Both the position numbers and the translations under genes were made by a program. Under the pieces are notes generated by a model. The model worked only from the letters and a program-made list of their open reading frames with translations. It did no database searches and was not told where the DNA came from. 64,000 nt of DNA from Verrucomicrobiales bacterium (GTDB lineage: Bacteria > Verrucomicrobiota > Verrucomicrobiia > Verrucomicrobiales > DEV007). This document shows positions 1 to 7,746 of the stretch, in pieces; position 1 is the first letter of the stretch, and each line of letters opens with the position of its first letter. The stretch spans positions 154,984-218,983 of the forward strand of contig JARGPI010000011.1 of NCBI GenBank assembly GCA_029213005.1, read 5' to 3'.

Positions 1-645
1 CGAATCCGCCAAAATCACTCCGACTGGAATAATCGCCGCTGCGGCAGGCTTAATTTTAAGGCAACTCAGGCAAAAAGCGATCCCGCTGACCGGTAGATAA
101 AACAAGGAAAAGACCACCACACTTCCGAAATAGCGGATCAAGCCCTCGCCCCAGCTGAAAAGCGAGACTTTCGGCAAATCCGGTGCCCAGACCAGAAATC
201 CCCCTCCCCAGCCGCGACTCATCACCCCGAAAGCAAGGGCGCTGACTCCGACAAAGAGGAAGAGAACCAGAGTATAGATCTGACAGGAGATAAATTTGAT
301 CGTCAGGAGGCGAATTCTCGAGACCGGTCTGGCAAGCAGGAGCCGCAAATTTCCGTCCTCCGTTTCCTTCGCCACGATATCGCCCGATACCAGGGACACA
401 GAGATCACGCCGAGCAGGAACATGGTGGCGATCAGGATCAGAAAGCCAAAAGTGATTGCCGAAAAATACTCCTCTGCTCCTCCGGAGAGCTGATTGATAA
501 ATTTCTCGATCCCGGATTTCTCCCGGGACCAAAGTAGGTAAAAAAACAATTCAAATAACAGGAAAATTCCGAATCCGATATAGGTTCGGGGGCGGGCAAA
601 CATCCGGTATAGTTCCCAACCTAATTGATGAATAAATGAGATCAT
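1..645 (-). CDS. ABC-2 type transporter permease, partial (3' end beyond left edge)
   Basis: Membrane subunit of an ABC transporter, read directly from the minus strand; no stop occurs before the window edge, so the C-terminus is missing. The 215 visible residues contain at least four hydrophobic segments (about residues 22-40, 65-90, 120-140 and 175-195), the layout of ABC-2 permeases. Its ATG (643-645) overlaps the TGA of the ATPase gene (642-644) as ATGA, which indicates translational coupling and a shared complex. The substrate is unknown; polypeptide or lipid export, or a gliding-type machine, are the usual roles of this family. The pilin-like gene upstream may be a client or an unrelated operon member. 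Confidence 0.85.
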   Translation of the reverse strand, partial: MISFIHQLGWELYRMFARPRTYIGFGIFLLFELFFYLLWSREKSGIEKFINQLSGGAEEYFSAITFGFLILIATMFLLGVISVSLVSGDIVAKETEDGNLRLLLARPVSRIRLLTIKFISCQIYTLVLFLFVGVSALAFGVMSRGWGGGFLVWAPDLPKVSLFSWGEGLIRYFGSVVVFSLFYLPVSGIAFCLSCLKIKPAAAAIIPVGVILADS

Positions 646-1556
646 CGCGGTGCCTCCTCTTCCTTTTGACTCAGCTCCATATACATCGCTTCCAGCGAAT
701 CCGATTTCGGAGTGAACTCTGAAATTCGGAACTGCTTCCGCCCGACCAGAAACGTCAATAACTCGTCGGGGCGCACCTCGGATGGAAAACTGATTTCACC
801 ACCCGGAACCAAAGTTGCATCGAAGTCGGCCGCCGCCGCTACAATTTCCTCCAACGTGACGTCTTCCGCTTTGACCCGATAGATGGCCCGCTGATCAGCG
901 ATCTGATTGACCGGCCCATCGAAAACGAGTTTTCCCTTCCGGAGAATCACCACTTTATCGCAAACCTGAGCCACCTCACCGAGGAGGTGGGAACTGAGTA
1001 GTACGGTAATATTCAACCGATCACGCAGCTCCAAAATTCGCGAGCGGAACTCCACGATCCCTTCCGGATCAAGGCCATCGGTCGGTTCATCGAGCAGAAG
1101 AAACTCCGGCCCGGGCAGCAGCGCCTGAGCCAGTGCCAATCGTTGCCGCATCCCGTGGCTGTAGGTTCCGACCCGGTGGTGAATCCGCTCGCTTAAACCA
1201 ACCCATTCCACGACTTCAGCAATCTTATCGGTCGATACCCCTCCGGAATATGCAGTGAGAATTTTCAGATTCTTCCACCCCGTCAGATATTCGTAAAAGC
1301 TCGGTGCCTCGAAGATGGCGCCGACTTTTCGCATCGCTTTCTCGCGTTCCTGTTGCACCGAACATTGATCAATGATGACCTCGCCTTCATCGGGATATAC
1401 CATCCCCAGCATCACACCCAGCGCGGTGCTTTTACCCGCTCCATTATGTCCCAACAGACCGCAGATTTGGCCGCGCTCCACCGTAAATGAAACATCGCTG
1501 AGAGCAGCAGGTGCTTTACGGGAAAACGATTTACTGAGATGACGAACCTCTAACAT
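642..1556 (-). CDS. ABC transporter ATP-binding protein
   Basis: Cytoplasmic ATPase that should power the adjoining permease. It has 304 residues with Walker A GHNGAGKS (36-43), the ABC signature SHGMRQR (133-139) and Walker B LLLDEP (153-158) followed by the D-loop. The first 220 residues are the nucleotide-binding domain of the CcmA/multidrug-exporter type, and the last 80 are a variable extension as seen in partners of ABC-2 permeases. It starts 3 bp after the stop of the pilin-like gene and overlaps the permease by 4 bp, so the genes form one operon. The transported substrate cannot be told from the sequence. Confidence 0.93.
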   Translation of the reverse strand: MLEVRHLSKSFSRKAPAALSDVSFTVERGQICGLLGHNGAGKSTALGVMLGMVYPDEGEVIIDQCSVQQEREKAMRKVGAIFEAPSFYEYLTGWKNLKILTAYSGGVSTDKIAEVVEWVGLSERIHHRVGTYSHGMRQRLALAQALLPGPEFLLLDEPTDGLDPEGIVEFRSRILELRDRLNITVLLSSHLLGEVAQVCDKVVILRKGKLVFDGPVNQIADQRAIYRVKAEDVTLEEIVAAAADFDATLVPGGEISFPSEVRPDELLTFLVGRKQFRISEFTPKSDSLEAMYMELSQKEEEAPR

Positions 1557-1559
1557 AGA

Positions 1560-2102
1560 CTAATCCAATTCGACCGTGAACTGCAGTTCTTTCTGAATAT
1601 GACCATCAGCATAGAGAATATTGACTTCACCACCGATATGTTTGTGAAAGTTTTCTTTATCTGAAACCAGTGGAATTCCCGCTTCCTGTTTCACGATGCC
1701 GAGAAGGTTCATGTTACCCATTTTTTGACCACTAACCAGACTGTTCCAGAAATAGCTGGACCCGGTTTTCTCAAAAAGCTGTTCGTGATCCGATGGACAC
1801 TGGAAAACCGTTTCCGCGCTCACATAATCCCTAAGAACGGTCTCCAACACCGGCGTTTCATCATCGCGACTTTCTCTACCCGGTGCGAGGGTTGGAAAAA
1901 CGAGGCCGTTGTCTCCGAGATAGGCATTCAGAGAGACACCGATCTGGCGAAGCTTGGAGGTACACTGGATAGCATAACCTTTATCTTTGATCCGGGAGAA
2001 GGAGGGAATTCCCCACGCTAAAAGTAAAGAAACCACTCCCACCACTACGAGAATTTCCATCAGAGTCATTCCCGCCTGTCTCTTGATTTTGGCACCCGTC
2101 AT
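1560..2102 (-). CDS. Pilin-like protein, type II secretion/H-X9-DG type
   Basis: Predicted secreted or membrane-anchored pseudopilin of 180 residues. The N-terminus has the prepilin peptidase motif: a short basic leader, then GMTLMEILVVVGVVSLLLAW (11-30) with the conserved Glu five residues after the cleavage Gly. The C-terminus has a His, Gly-Glu-Val-Asn and then YADGH, the arrangement of the H-X9-DG proteins that are very numerous in Planctomycetes and Verrucomicrobia. The central part has two Cys. The start ATG overlaps the stop of the upstream gene (ATGA), so it is coupled to the 202-residue protein. Being in an ABC exporter operon is unusual for a pilin-like protein. Confidence 0.85.
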   Translation of the reverse strand: MTGAKIKRQAGMTLMEILVVVGVVSLLLAWGIPSFSRIKDKGYAIQCTSKLRQIGVSLNAYLGDNGLVFPTLAPGRESRDDETPVLETVLRDYVSAETVFQCPSDHEQLFEKTGSSYFWNSLVSGQKMGNMNLLGIVKQEAGIPLVSDKENFHKHIGGEVNILYADGHIQKELQFTVELD

Positions 2103-2707
2103 TGTCCCTGCCTCCGATGCCGTCTCCCCGGGTTACTCATGATACTCTGGATCTCCTCCATCAGCGGAGCCAGATCCATCTTGGTCTCAGCTGAAGAGTC
2201 CTCGAAATAAGCTTTCATCCCGGCGCTGGCGATTTTCTCCACCATTTCCGGGCTGGCCTCGTCCATCGGGCCGTTTCCGCCCTCGTTTTTACGAAGCTGA
2301 GACAGCGCTCTCTCGACCGTGGCTTTGCGCTCACTCCGCTCCATTTCGTTGAAGACTTCCATCATCTGGCTGAAGGCTCTACCCATCCGCTTTTCCATGA
2401 AAAACCACTGCTCTTCGGGAGTCATTGAACGCAATATCGCTTCGCGGGACTCACGGGTTCCGCGTCGCTCCAGATCCCTCAAATCCTCGGGGTCAAGCTG
2501 GTTCATCATCTCGGCGACCCGGGAAATGACACGTTTCCGTTCGTCGGGATCTTCGATCTCGGAAAGTGGATTCTTTGCGACGAATTTTTCGATTTTGGCC
2601 GGAGTCGGAGTCAACGAGCCAGCCCACCTCGTGACCACGGCAACAACGAACCAGAGGGCGAGGAGAGCTAAGAGGCCTTTAACCAATAAACGGTTTCGTA
2701 AATTCAT
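2099..2707 (-). CDS. Hypothetical membrane-anchored protein
   Basis: Not assigned to a named family. The 202 residues begin with a basic N-terminus and one membrane segment (about 10-27). The rest is charged and probably helical, with a segment MTPEEQWFFMEKR (about 95-107) and a run of Met/Glu/Arg-rich helices; the tail is Arg-rich. The predicted topology is one anchor with a large soluble domain. It is the first gene of the four-gene minus-strand operon and overlaps the pilin-like gene by 4 bp. It may be a periplasmic or cytoplasmic accessory protein of the exporter, but nothing in the sequence proves that. Confidence 0.75.
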   Translation of the reverse strand: MNLRNRLLVKGLLALLALWFVVAVVTRWAGSLTPTPAKIEKFVAKNPLSEIEDPDERKRVISRVAEMMNQLDPEDLRDLERRGTRESREAILRSMTPEEQWFFMEKRMGRAFSQMMEVFNEMERSERKATVERALSQLRKNEGGNGPMDEASPEMVEKIASAGMKAYFEDSSAETKMDLAPLMEEIQSIMSNPGRRHRRQGQ

Positions 2708-2776
2708 CGTGTCCCGTTACCCTCAATTGAGTCGGGACGATATCAAACCTCTTTTCAGGCCATATTGACGAAAAAA

Positions 2777-3766
2777 TCAGCCGATCAGACGCCGCAGATT
2801 TGACTGGTACTGATTGGGATCCAGCACGGCCTTATCGACCTCAAGAGGACGGCCTACGATAATTCCGGCGTGGGACCGGAATGAATTCAGGTAACCGGAA
2901 ACCGATTTATCAATCACCACTTTCCGATAATTTCTCGAAGCGTGCATGAAACGAGCCACCTTGTCATTAGTCCGGATCGTAATCCCGACGTGAGAGCAGA
3001 ACCCTCCGTGCCCGCCTGTCACAATTCCGATAATGTCACCATCCTGAAGTTTCGGCTCGATTTTTGAGACCTGGCTTTTCGGTATATAGTGAACCGGAAG
3101 CCTCGCCACATAATCTTCCCATTTTTTCATCGGGGCTCTCAGATCCGGATTCTCGCGGAGATACCGGTAGTGTTTCCAAAGGACAGTCATCTCGCTGATC
3201 TTTCTCCCCGTAATGCGCTGAGCGTAACCCAGTTCACGGGTGATATCGGTGGCGTTGCCCCGCGCTTCATTTTCGAAAAACCATTCGGCGAGGTAGTGAA
3301 TTCGATCCAGGTAACAACTGGAACAGTTCCCTCCCCGATACCGGGTCCACTGAATTTCCCGAAGTAGATCCTCCTGCGAATATTGAGCCCGGGGCCGCAT
3401 AATCATTCTCGAAAGGCCGAGCGTGGTTTCGAAAAAAGTCCAGCAATCCAGTCCCTCAAAATTTACCGACGGCGACTCGATATGATCATCAATTTCGAGT
3501 GTGTAGTTCACGTATGGCGTCCCGTGCAATTCCCTCGCAAAAAGTATCATCCGGGAGCTCACTGGATAATTTTTCCAGTTTTCCCGAACCGCTTTAGCGA
3601 CGATTTTATCGAATTTATCTTTGCCTTTGAAAATCGTCGACATCGGCAGCGTACGGGGCTCTGCCATCAAATCCGGAGATGAAAGCATCACACCCGGGAC
3701 TCCCATCACACCCGGGACTCCCATCATACCCAGGGCGAGTGAGCGGCGACGTGTCATTTTCTTCAT
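2777..3766 (-). CDS. DUF1460 (N-acetylmuramoyl-L-alanine amidase-like) secreted protein
   Basis: Cysteine hydrolase-like protein of the DUF1460 family, whose members belong to the NlpC/P60-type fold and are annotated as cell-wall amidase-like. The nucleophile candidate is Cys108 in GLDCWTFFE, and the His candidate lies in FCSHVGI near the C-terminus. I start at ATG 3766, which begins a twin-arginine-like leader (MKKMTRRRSLALG); the frame stays open upstream to a GTG at 3820 without a signal-like sequence. 329 residues. The leader carries a duplicated six-residue unit, GVPGVM, from an 18-bp DNA repeat. Probably periplasmic, acting on peptidoglycan. Single gene; ptsP lies 180 bp upstream on the same strand. 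Confidence 0.85.
   Translation of the reverse strand: MKKMTRRRSLALGMMGVPGVMGVPGVMLSSPDLMAEPRTLPMSTIFKGKDKFDKIVAKAVRENWKNYPVSSRMILFARELHGTPYVNYTLEIDDHIESPSVNFEGLDCWTFFETTLGLSRMIMRPRAQYSQEDLLREIQWTRYRGGNCSSCYLDRIHYLAEWFFENEARGNATDITRELGYAQRITGRKISEMTVLWKHYRYLRENPDLRAPMKKWEDYVARLPVHYIPKSQVSKIEPKLQDGDIIGIVTGGHGGFCSHVGITIRTNDKVARFMHASRNYRKVVIDKSVSGYLNSFRSHAGIIVGRPLEVDKAVLDPNQYQSNLRRLIG
3686..3721 (-). repeat. 18-bp tandem duplication inside the DUF1460 signal peptide
   Basis: Two identical 18-bp units (3686-3703 and 3704-3721) follow one another, with a third degenerate start after them. In the minus-strand frame each adds the residues GVPGVM to the hydrophobic core of the leader. The unit is a multiple of three, so copy-number change would lengthen the leader without a frameshift. 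Confidence 0.9.
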
Positions 3767-3946
3767 AGCGATAAATTTCGATGATTGCTGCAAATAAAAA
3801 AATTCAGACCGGGTAAACACCGGCCTGACTCAAAAAGGGGAACAGGATTTGCTTATAAAAACGAAAGATATGCGGAACTTATTAGGCCACAAAAAAACTC
3901 CAATCGCTGGCTTTCAGCCACTTACCGCGCCGCGGAACCGGGCAGA

Positions 3947-6220
3947 TCACTTGTCGAAAGGCTCGAAAAGACGTCCCAACCCCTTACTGACCAGGAATTC
4001 CTTTAACAACACCCGCACCGCAGCGGGTCCGGAGCATTGTTTGACAAATGCGAGCTGTTCCTCCGCTTCTTTTCGGGAAACCGTCCGGATCAGCCATTTG
4101 ATTCTCGGAATGCTGAAAGCCGACATCGACAGCGAGTCAATGCCGAGCCCGAGCAACAATAGCGCAGAACAGGGATCCGCCGCCATTTCCCCGCAAACGC
4201 TGACTGGAATCCCAAGTGCCCGGCTACGAATCGTAATTTCCTCGACGGCTTGAAGCGTCGCGGGATGGACGTGATCAAATAAAGCGCTCACCCGGGTATT
4301 GTTCCGGTCAACTGCCAGCAGATACTGCGTCAAATCGTTGGAACCAACGGAGACAAAATCGATTTTTCCTTTGAGGAACGGCAAAATCGCAATGGACGCC
4401 GGCACTTCCGCCATAATCCCCATCCGGGGACGGCTCACAGGAATCCCCTCCTCTTTCAACTGCTCCAAAGCGGTTTCGAGAAGACTCAGGCAGGAATCAA
4501 CTTCCGTAACGGAAGCAATCATCGGTAAAATGATGTGGAGCTGGTGATGCTCACCGGCAGCTCTCAGCATCGCGCGGATCTGAGTCATAAAAATGACCGA
4601 GTTATCCAGCGTAAAGCGGACCCCGCGCCAGCCGAGAGCGGGGTTCTCCTCCTCGAACGGAAAGTAGGGCAAGGGCTTATCCCCACCCACATCGAGCGTC
4701 CGCATATATACCGGCATTCCCGCATAGGCATCGAGTACGGAACGATACACCTCGACCTGCTCTTCCTCTGCGGGAAATGAACCGTGAACGATATAGGGAA
4801 TCTCGGTTCGGTAGAGCCCGATTCCTTCCGCCCCATGGGTCAAGCCCGGAGTGATATCCGCCAGCAAGCCGGTATTGGCATGCAAGTGGATCCGAAATCC
4901 ATCGGTCGACTCAGCCGGCAGCTCTTTCAGCTTCGCCAACTCTTTTGCGAGTGACGATTCGATCGCGATGAGGCGACGAAACTCAGCGATTACCGATTTC
5001 GCGGGATTGATGAAAATCTGCCCCTGATAACCGTCCACAATCATCAGAGCGCCATCGGGAATATCCCCGACATGTCCGACGCCCATCACCGCAGGGACGC
5101 CTAAAGCCTTGGCCAGAACGGCCGTATGTGAAAGCGCCGACCCTTCTTTTGATACAATCCCCGCCAGTTGCTCGATCGGGTACTCCGCAATGTCAGATAT
5201 ACTTACCAAACTGCCGGCAAGCACTACCTTATCCCCTTTAGCGATTTTCGGGGACTCGACATTTCGGAGACGGGCGTAGACCCGACTTCCCAGATTTCGA
5301 ATATCCTCTCCTCTCGCCCGGAGGTATTCGTCCTCCATCTCCTCGAAGCGCGTCGTGAAATGCACCACTGCGGAGCGAAGTGCTGATATCGCACTTTTAC
5401 CGGTATGGATAACACGCTCGACCTCACCGGTGAAATCGGCACCTTCCAATAACATTTGATAGATAGAGAAAATCTCCGCTACATCATTGGAAACACTGTC
5501 CGCGACTTTTCTCTGACTTTCCGCAAGCTCTACCAGAGTCGCCTTTACCGCCTCCCTGAAATGTTGAATCTCAGCGGGAATATCGGTCGCTTCGACATCC
5601 GGACTGGTCATCAAGTCCACCGTCCCCGAGAGAAACAAGACCCGCCCGATCCCCACCCCGGGGCCACCCGCGATGCCTTTGAATCGGAGCGATGCCGATT
5701 TTACCGGTTCGACATCCCTCGGATGATCCGGCTCGGGTTGAAATTCGTCCGGATTTGTCGCGCCCAAATGAGCTGCCACCGTGACGAGAAATGATTCCTC
5801 CTCCTCAGTGAATTTGCGCCGCTCCTTCTTTTCGACGACGAGAACTCCGGCCAGCTTCCCGCTGTGCACCACCGGGGCGCCCAGAAAAGCTTTGTAAATT
5901 TCCTCCCCCGAATCCGGGAAATAAAGGAAATGCGGGTTCTCGCTGGCATCCTCGACATTGAGCGGGTGATGGCTCTCCGCAATCCATCCCACGAGCCCTT
6001 CGCCGGGGTGAAGCGTGATTTTACCGACCGAATCGGGATTCAGGCCGTCGGTCGCGACAAGGGTCAAAACACCCTCTTCATCAGAGATGTACAGACTGCA
6101 AACCGCCGCATCCATCGCGGATTTCACCTGCGACACAATACCCTGGACACGCACCCTGGAGTTCGGAGCCACGGCCGAATCCTGGAAAAGGTGCTTCAGA
6201 GTGAGGATTAAATTTTGCAT
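3947..6220 (-). CDS. ptsP: Phosphoenolpyruvate-protein phosphotransferase with GAF domain (PtsP type)
   Basis: Enzyme I of a regulatory (nitrogen-type) phosphotransferase system: it takes phosphate from PEP onto a His and passes it to an HPr-like partner. 757 residues. An N-terminal GAF sensor domain (about 1-155) precedes the enzyme I part (about 175-745). The phospho-His is His365 in GSALSHTAVLAKALG. The PEP site includes RTLDVGGDKPLPYF (507-520) and GWRGVRF (530-536), and the catalytic Cys is Cys676 in SVCGEMAADP. Length and order match PtsP. No HPr or EIIA gene is in the window, so its partners are elsewhere. The divergent upstream space carries two repeat families. Confidence 0.93.
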   Translation of the reverse strand: MQNLILTLKHLFQDSAVAPNSRVRVQGIVSQVKSAMDAAVCSLYISDEEGVLTLVATDGLNPDSVGKITLHPGEGLVGWIAESHHPLNVEDASENPHFLYFPDSGEEIYKAFLGAPVVHSGKLAGVLVVEKKERRKFTEEEESFLVTVAAHLGATNPDEFQPEPDHPRDVEPVKSASLRFKGIAGGPGVGIGRVLFLSGTVDLMTSPDVEATDIPAEIQHFREAVKATLVELAESQRKVADSVSNDVAEIFSIYQMLLEGADFTGEVERVIHTGKSAISALRSAVVHFTTRFEEMEDEYLRARGEDIRNLGSRVYARLRNVESPKIAKGDKVVLAGSLVSISDIAEYPIEQLAGIVSKEGSALSHTAVLAKALGVPAVMGVGHVGDIPDGALMIVDGYQGQIFINPAKSVIAEFRRLIAIESSLAKELAKLKELPAESTDGFRIHLHANTGLLADITPGLTHGAEGIGLYRTEIPYIVHGSFPAEEEQVEVYRSVLDAYAGMPVYMRTLDVGGDKPLPYFPFEEENPALGWRGVRFTLDNSVIFMTQIRAMLRAAGEHHQLHIILPMIASVTEVDSCLSLLETALEQLKEEGIPVSRPRMGIMAEVPASIAILPFLKGKIDFVSVGSNDLTQYLLAVDRNNTRVSALFDHVHPATLQAVEEITIRSRALGIPVSVCGEMAADPCSALLLLGLGIDSLSMSAFSIPRIKWLIRTVSRKEAEEQLAFVKQCSGPAAVRVLLKEFLVSKGLGRLFEPFDK

Positions 6221-6310
6221 CTACGGTGAAGAATCGCTTATTATTCGGAAGCTATCTTAGCCGCCTTTTGAAGACGCTTCCAATCATTGTTGATATCTTA
6301 TATTTCCTCG

Positions 6311-6371
6311 ACTGTACCGGGTACAGTCAGCGGTTGTACAGGGTACAGTCCGGGAGTGTACCCTGTACAGT
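6311..6371. repeat. TGTAC palindrome cluster, locus 1 (three units)
   Basis: Three units of the palindrome family: ACTGTACCGGGTACAGT (6311-6327, a perfect palindrome around one central base), TTGTACAGGGTACAGT (6334-6349) and TGTACCCTGTACAGT (6357-6371). They lie between the divergent ptsP and radical SAM genes. Three related clusters occur at 27146, 34879 and 52487. Confidence 0.9.
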
Positions 6372-6388
6372 CCCGCTGCGAAGTCTCT

Positions 6389-6487
6389 GTAGAGGAATCC
6401 GTAAGGATTTTCTCCCGCTGCATTCAGGGAAAAAACCGTCGGCCCGACTGCCGGAATCTTATGGCAAATCCTTACGGATTCCTCTAC
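6389..6487. repeat. 99-bp element with perfect 22-bp inverted ends (GTAGAGG family)
   Basis: The sequence beginning GTAGAGGAATCCGTAAGGA (6389-6410) recurs as its exact reverse complement at 6466-6487, giving 22-bp perfect terminal inverted repeats around about 55 bp. Single related copies are at 26992 and 46311. The size and structure resemble a MITE or a REP doublet; no transposase is encoded and no target-site duplication was recognised. Confidence 0.85.
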
Positions 6488-6506
6488 GCCCTATCCTGCA
6501 AGCCTG

Positions 6507-7367
6507 ATGAAACGGTGGAATATTTTGTATCGCGGTCCCCTCTCAAGCTGTAACTATGGCTGCGAATACTGCCCATTTGCCAAAACCAGGAACACCCGGG
6601 AAGAGCTAAAGGACGACGAAACCCGATTGCTTCGATTTGTCGATTGGGTAGCACATCAGACCGACCGGGAAATCGGTATTTTAATGACTCCCTGGGGTGA
6701 AGCGCTGATCCACCGCTACTATCGCGATGCGATTAGACAACTCAGTCACCTACCCCATGTCTATCGAGTCGCCATACAGACGAACTTGAGCGCACCCGTC
6801 GATTTTCTCCGGGACTGCGACCTCGATACCGCCGCACTCTGGACAACCTACCACCCCACTCAAGTCAGGTTTGAGAAATTTCTGTCGCGCTGCCAGGACC
6901 TTGATGACATCGGTGCCCGATACAGTGTGGGAGTAGTGGCCTTAAAAGAGGCCGAAGATGATATCAAAAAACTGCACGCCGCGCTCAACCCAAATACCTA
7001 CCTCTGGCTGAATGCCTACAAGCGGGACCCTCGTTACTACGAGGAAAGTGATCTCAAAACATTTGCTGCGATCGACCCTCATTTCCGGACCAACACCACC
7101 TATCACGACAGTCTAGGCAAAGCTTGCCGGGCCGGTCACGAGTCCTTCACCATCGACGGCGAGGGAAATGCAAGGCGCTGTCATTTTGTCGACGAACCGC
7201 CGTTGGGTAATATCTACCGCGACGGAAACCAGTTCCCCGGCAAACTGCAGCCACAGGCCTGCCCAAACCAGACCTGTGGTTGCCACATCGGCTATGTTCA
7301 TCTCAAAACGATGGGGATGGACAAGGTCTATGGCGACGGCATCCTCGAACGAATACCCGCCGAATGA
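6507..7367 (+). CDS. STM4011-like radical SAM protein
   Basis: Radical S-adenosylmethionine enzyme of unknown reaction. 286 residues. The cluster motif is at the extreme N-terminus: Cys15, Cys19 and Cys22 (SSCNYGCEYC). The start LYRGPLSSCNYGC is characteristic of the STM4011 family, known from a conserved multi-gene cluster in enterobacteria. A second Cys set (CRAG..., RRCHF, CPNQTCGCH, residues about 210-270) suggests an auxiliary Fe-S cluster as in SPASM or twitch proteins. The usual STM4012/4013 partners are not adjacent. It is followed 46 bp later by a DksA-like gene. The upstream region holds two repeat families. The family call rests on memory of the motif. Confidence 0.8.
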   Translation: MKRWNILYRGPLSSCNYGCEYCPFAKTRNTREELKDDETRLLRFVDWVAHQTDREIGILMTPWGEALIHRYYRDAIRQLSHLPHVYRVAIQTNLSAPVDFLRDCDLDTAALWTTYHPTQVRFEKFLSRCQDLDDIGARYSVGVVALKEAEDDIKKLHAALNPNTYLWLNAYKRDPRYYEESDLKTFAAIDPHFRTNTTYHDSLGKACRAGHESFTIDGEGNARRCHFVDEPPLGNIYRDGNQFPGKLQPQACPNQTCGCHIGYVHLKTMGMDKVYGDGILERIPAE

Positions 7368-7413
7368 TTGATTATTCATTGGGCAATTAGGCGAATCAGG
7401 GCAATCGTAACCC

Positions 7414-7746
7414 ATGCTTACGGTTGACGAATTGGTGGAACTGGAAGTGCTGATCTCAGAAGAGATCGAAAAACTTCAGGTACGCTCAGCGGAATCAGCT
7501 GAGGAACGGGAAGCAATCACTCCGGATGTGTCGATCGGGCGACTGTCCCGACTTGATGCCATGCAAATCCAGGAAATCGCTAAAGAAGGTGAGCGACGCA
7601 GAAAGGACCGTCTCCCCCGATTGGAATACGCCCTGGACCTCATCGATCTCGGCAAATATGGAAAATGCGAACGCTGCCATAACTGGATTCCCTTCGCGAG
7701 ATTAAAGGAACAACCCGAAACTCTACTTTGCGCGGGCTGCGCTTAA
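7414..7746 (+). CDS. DksA/TraR-type C4 zinc finger protein
   Basis: Small (110 residues) member of the DksA/TraR superfamily, which acts in the RNA polymerase secondary channel or in related transcription roles. An N-terminal helical hairpin (about 5-80) is followed by a C4 finger with Cys85, Cys88, Cys106 and Cys109 in YGKCERC...LLCAGC. The protein is shorter than classical DksA and lacks an obvious DxxDA tip, so it may be a YteA/TraR-like variant rather than the ppGpp co-factor. It ends exactly where the convergent bioF gene ends. Confidence 0.85.
   Translation: MLTVDELVELEVLISEEIEKLQVRSAESAEEREAITPDVSIGRLSRLDAMQIQEIAKEGERRRKDRLPRLEYALDLIDLGKYGKCERCHNWIPFARLKEQPETLLCAGCA

Noticed and set aside
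56..532. 158-residue open frame at the left edge
   Set aside because: The adjacent frame on the same strand encodes a clear ABC-2 permease with an ATGA overlap; this frame is its shadow.
6311..6371. CRISPR-like array
   Set aside because: The units are short palindromes with irregular spacers of a few bases and no cas genes nearby.
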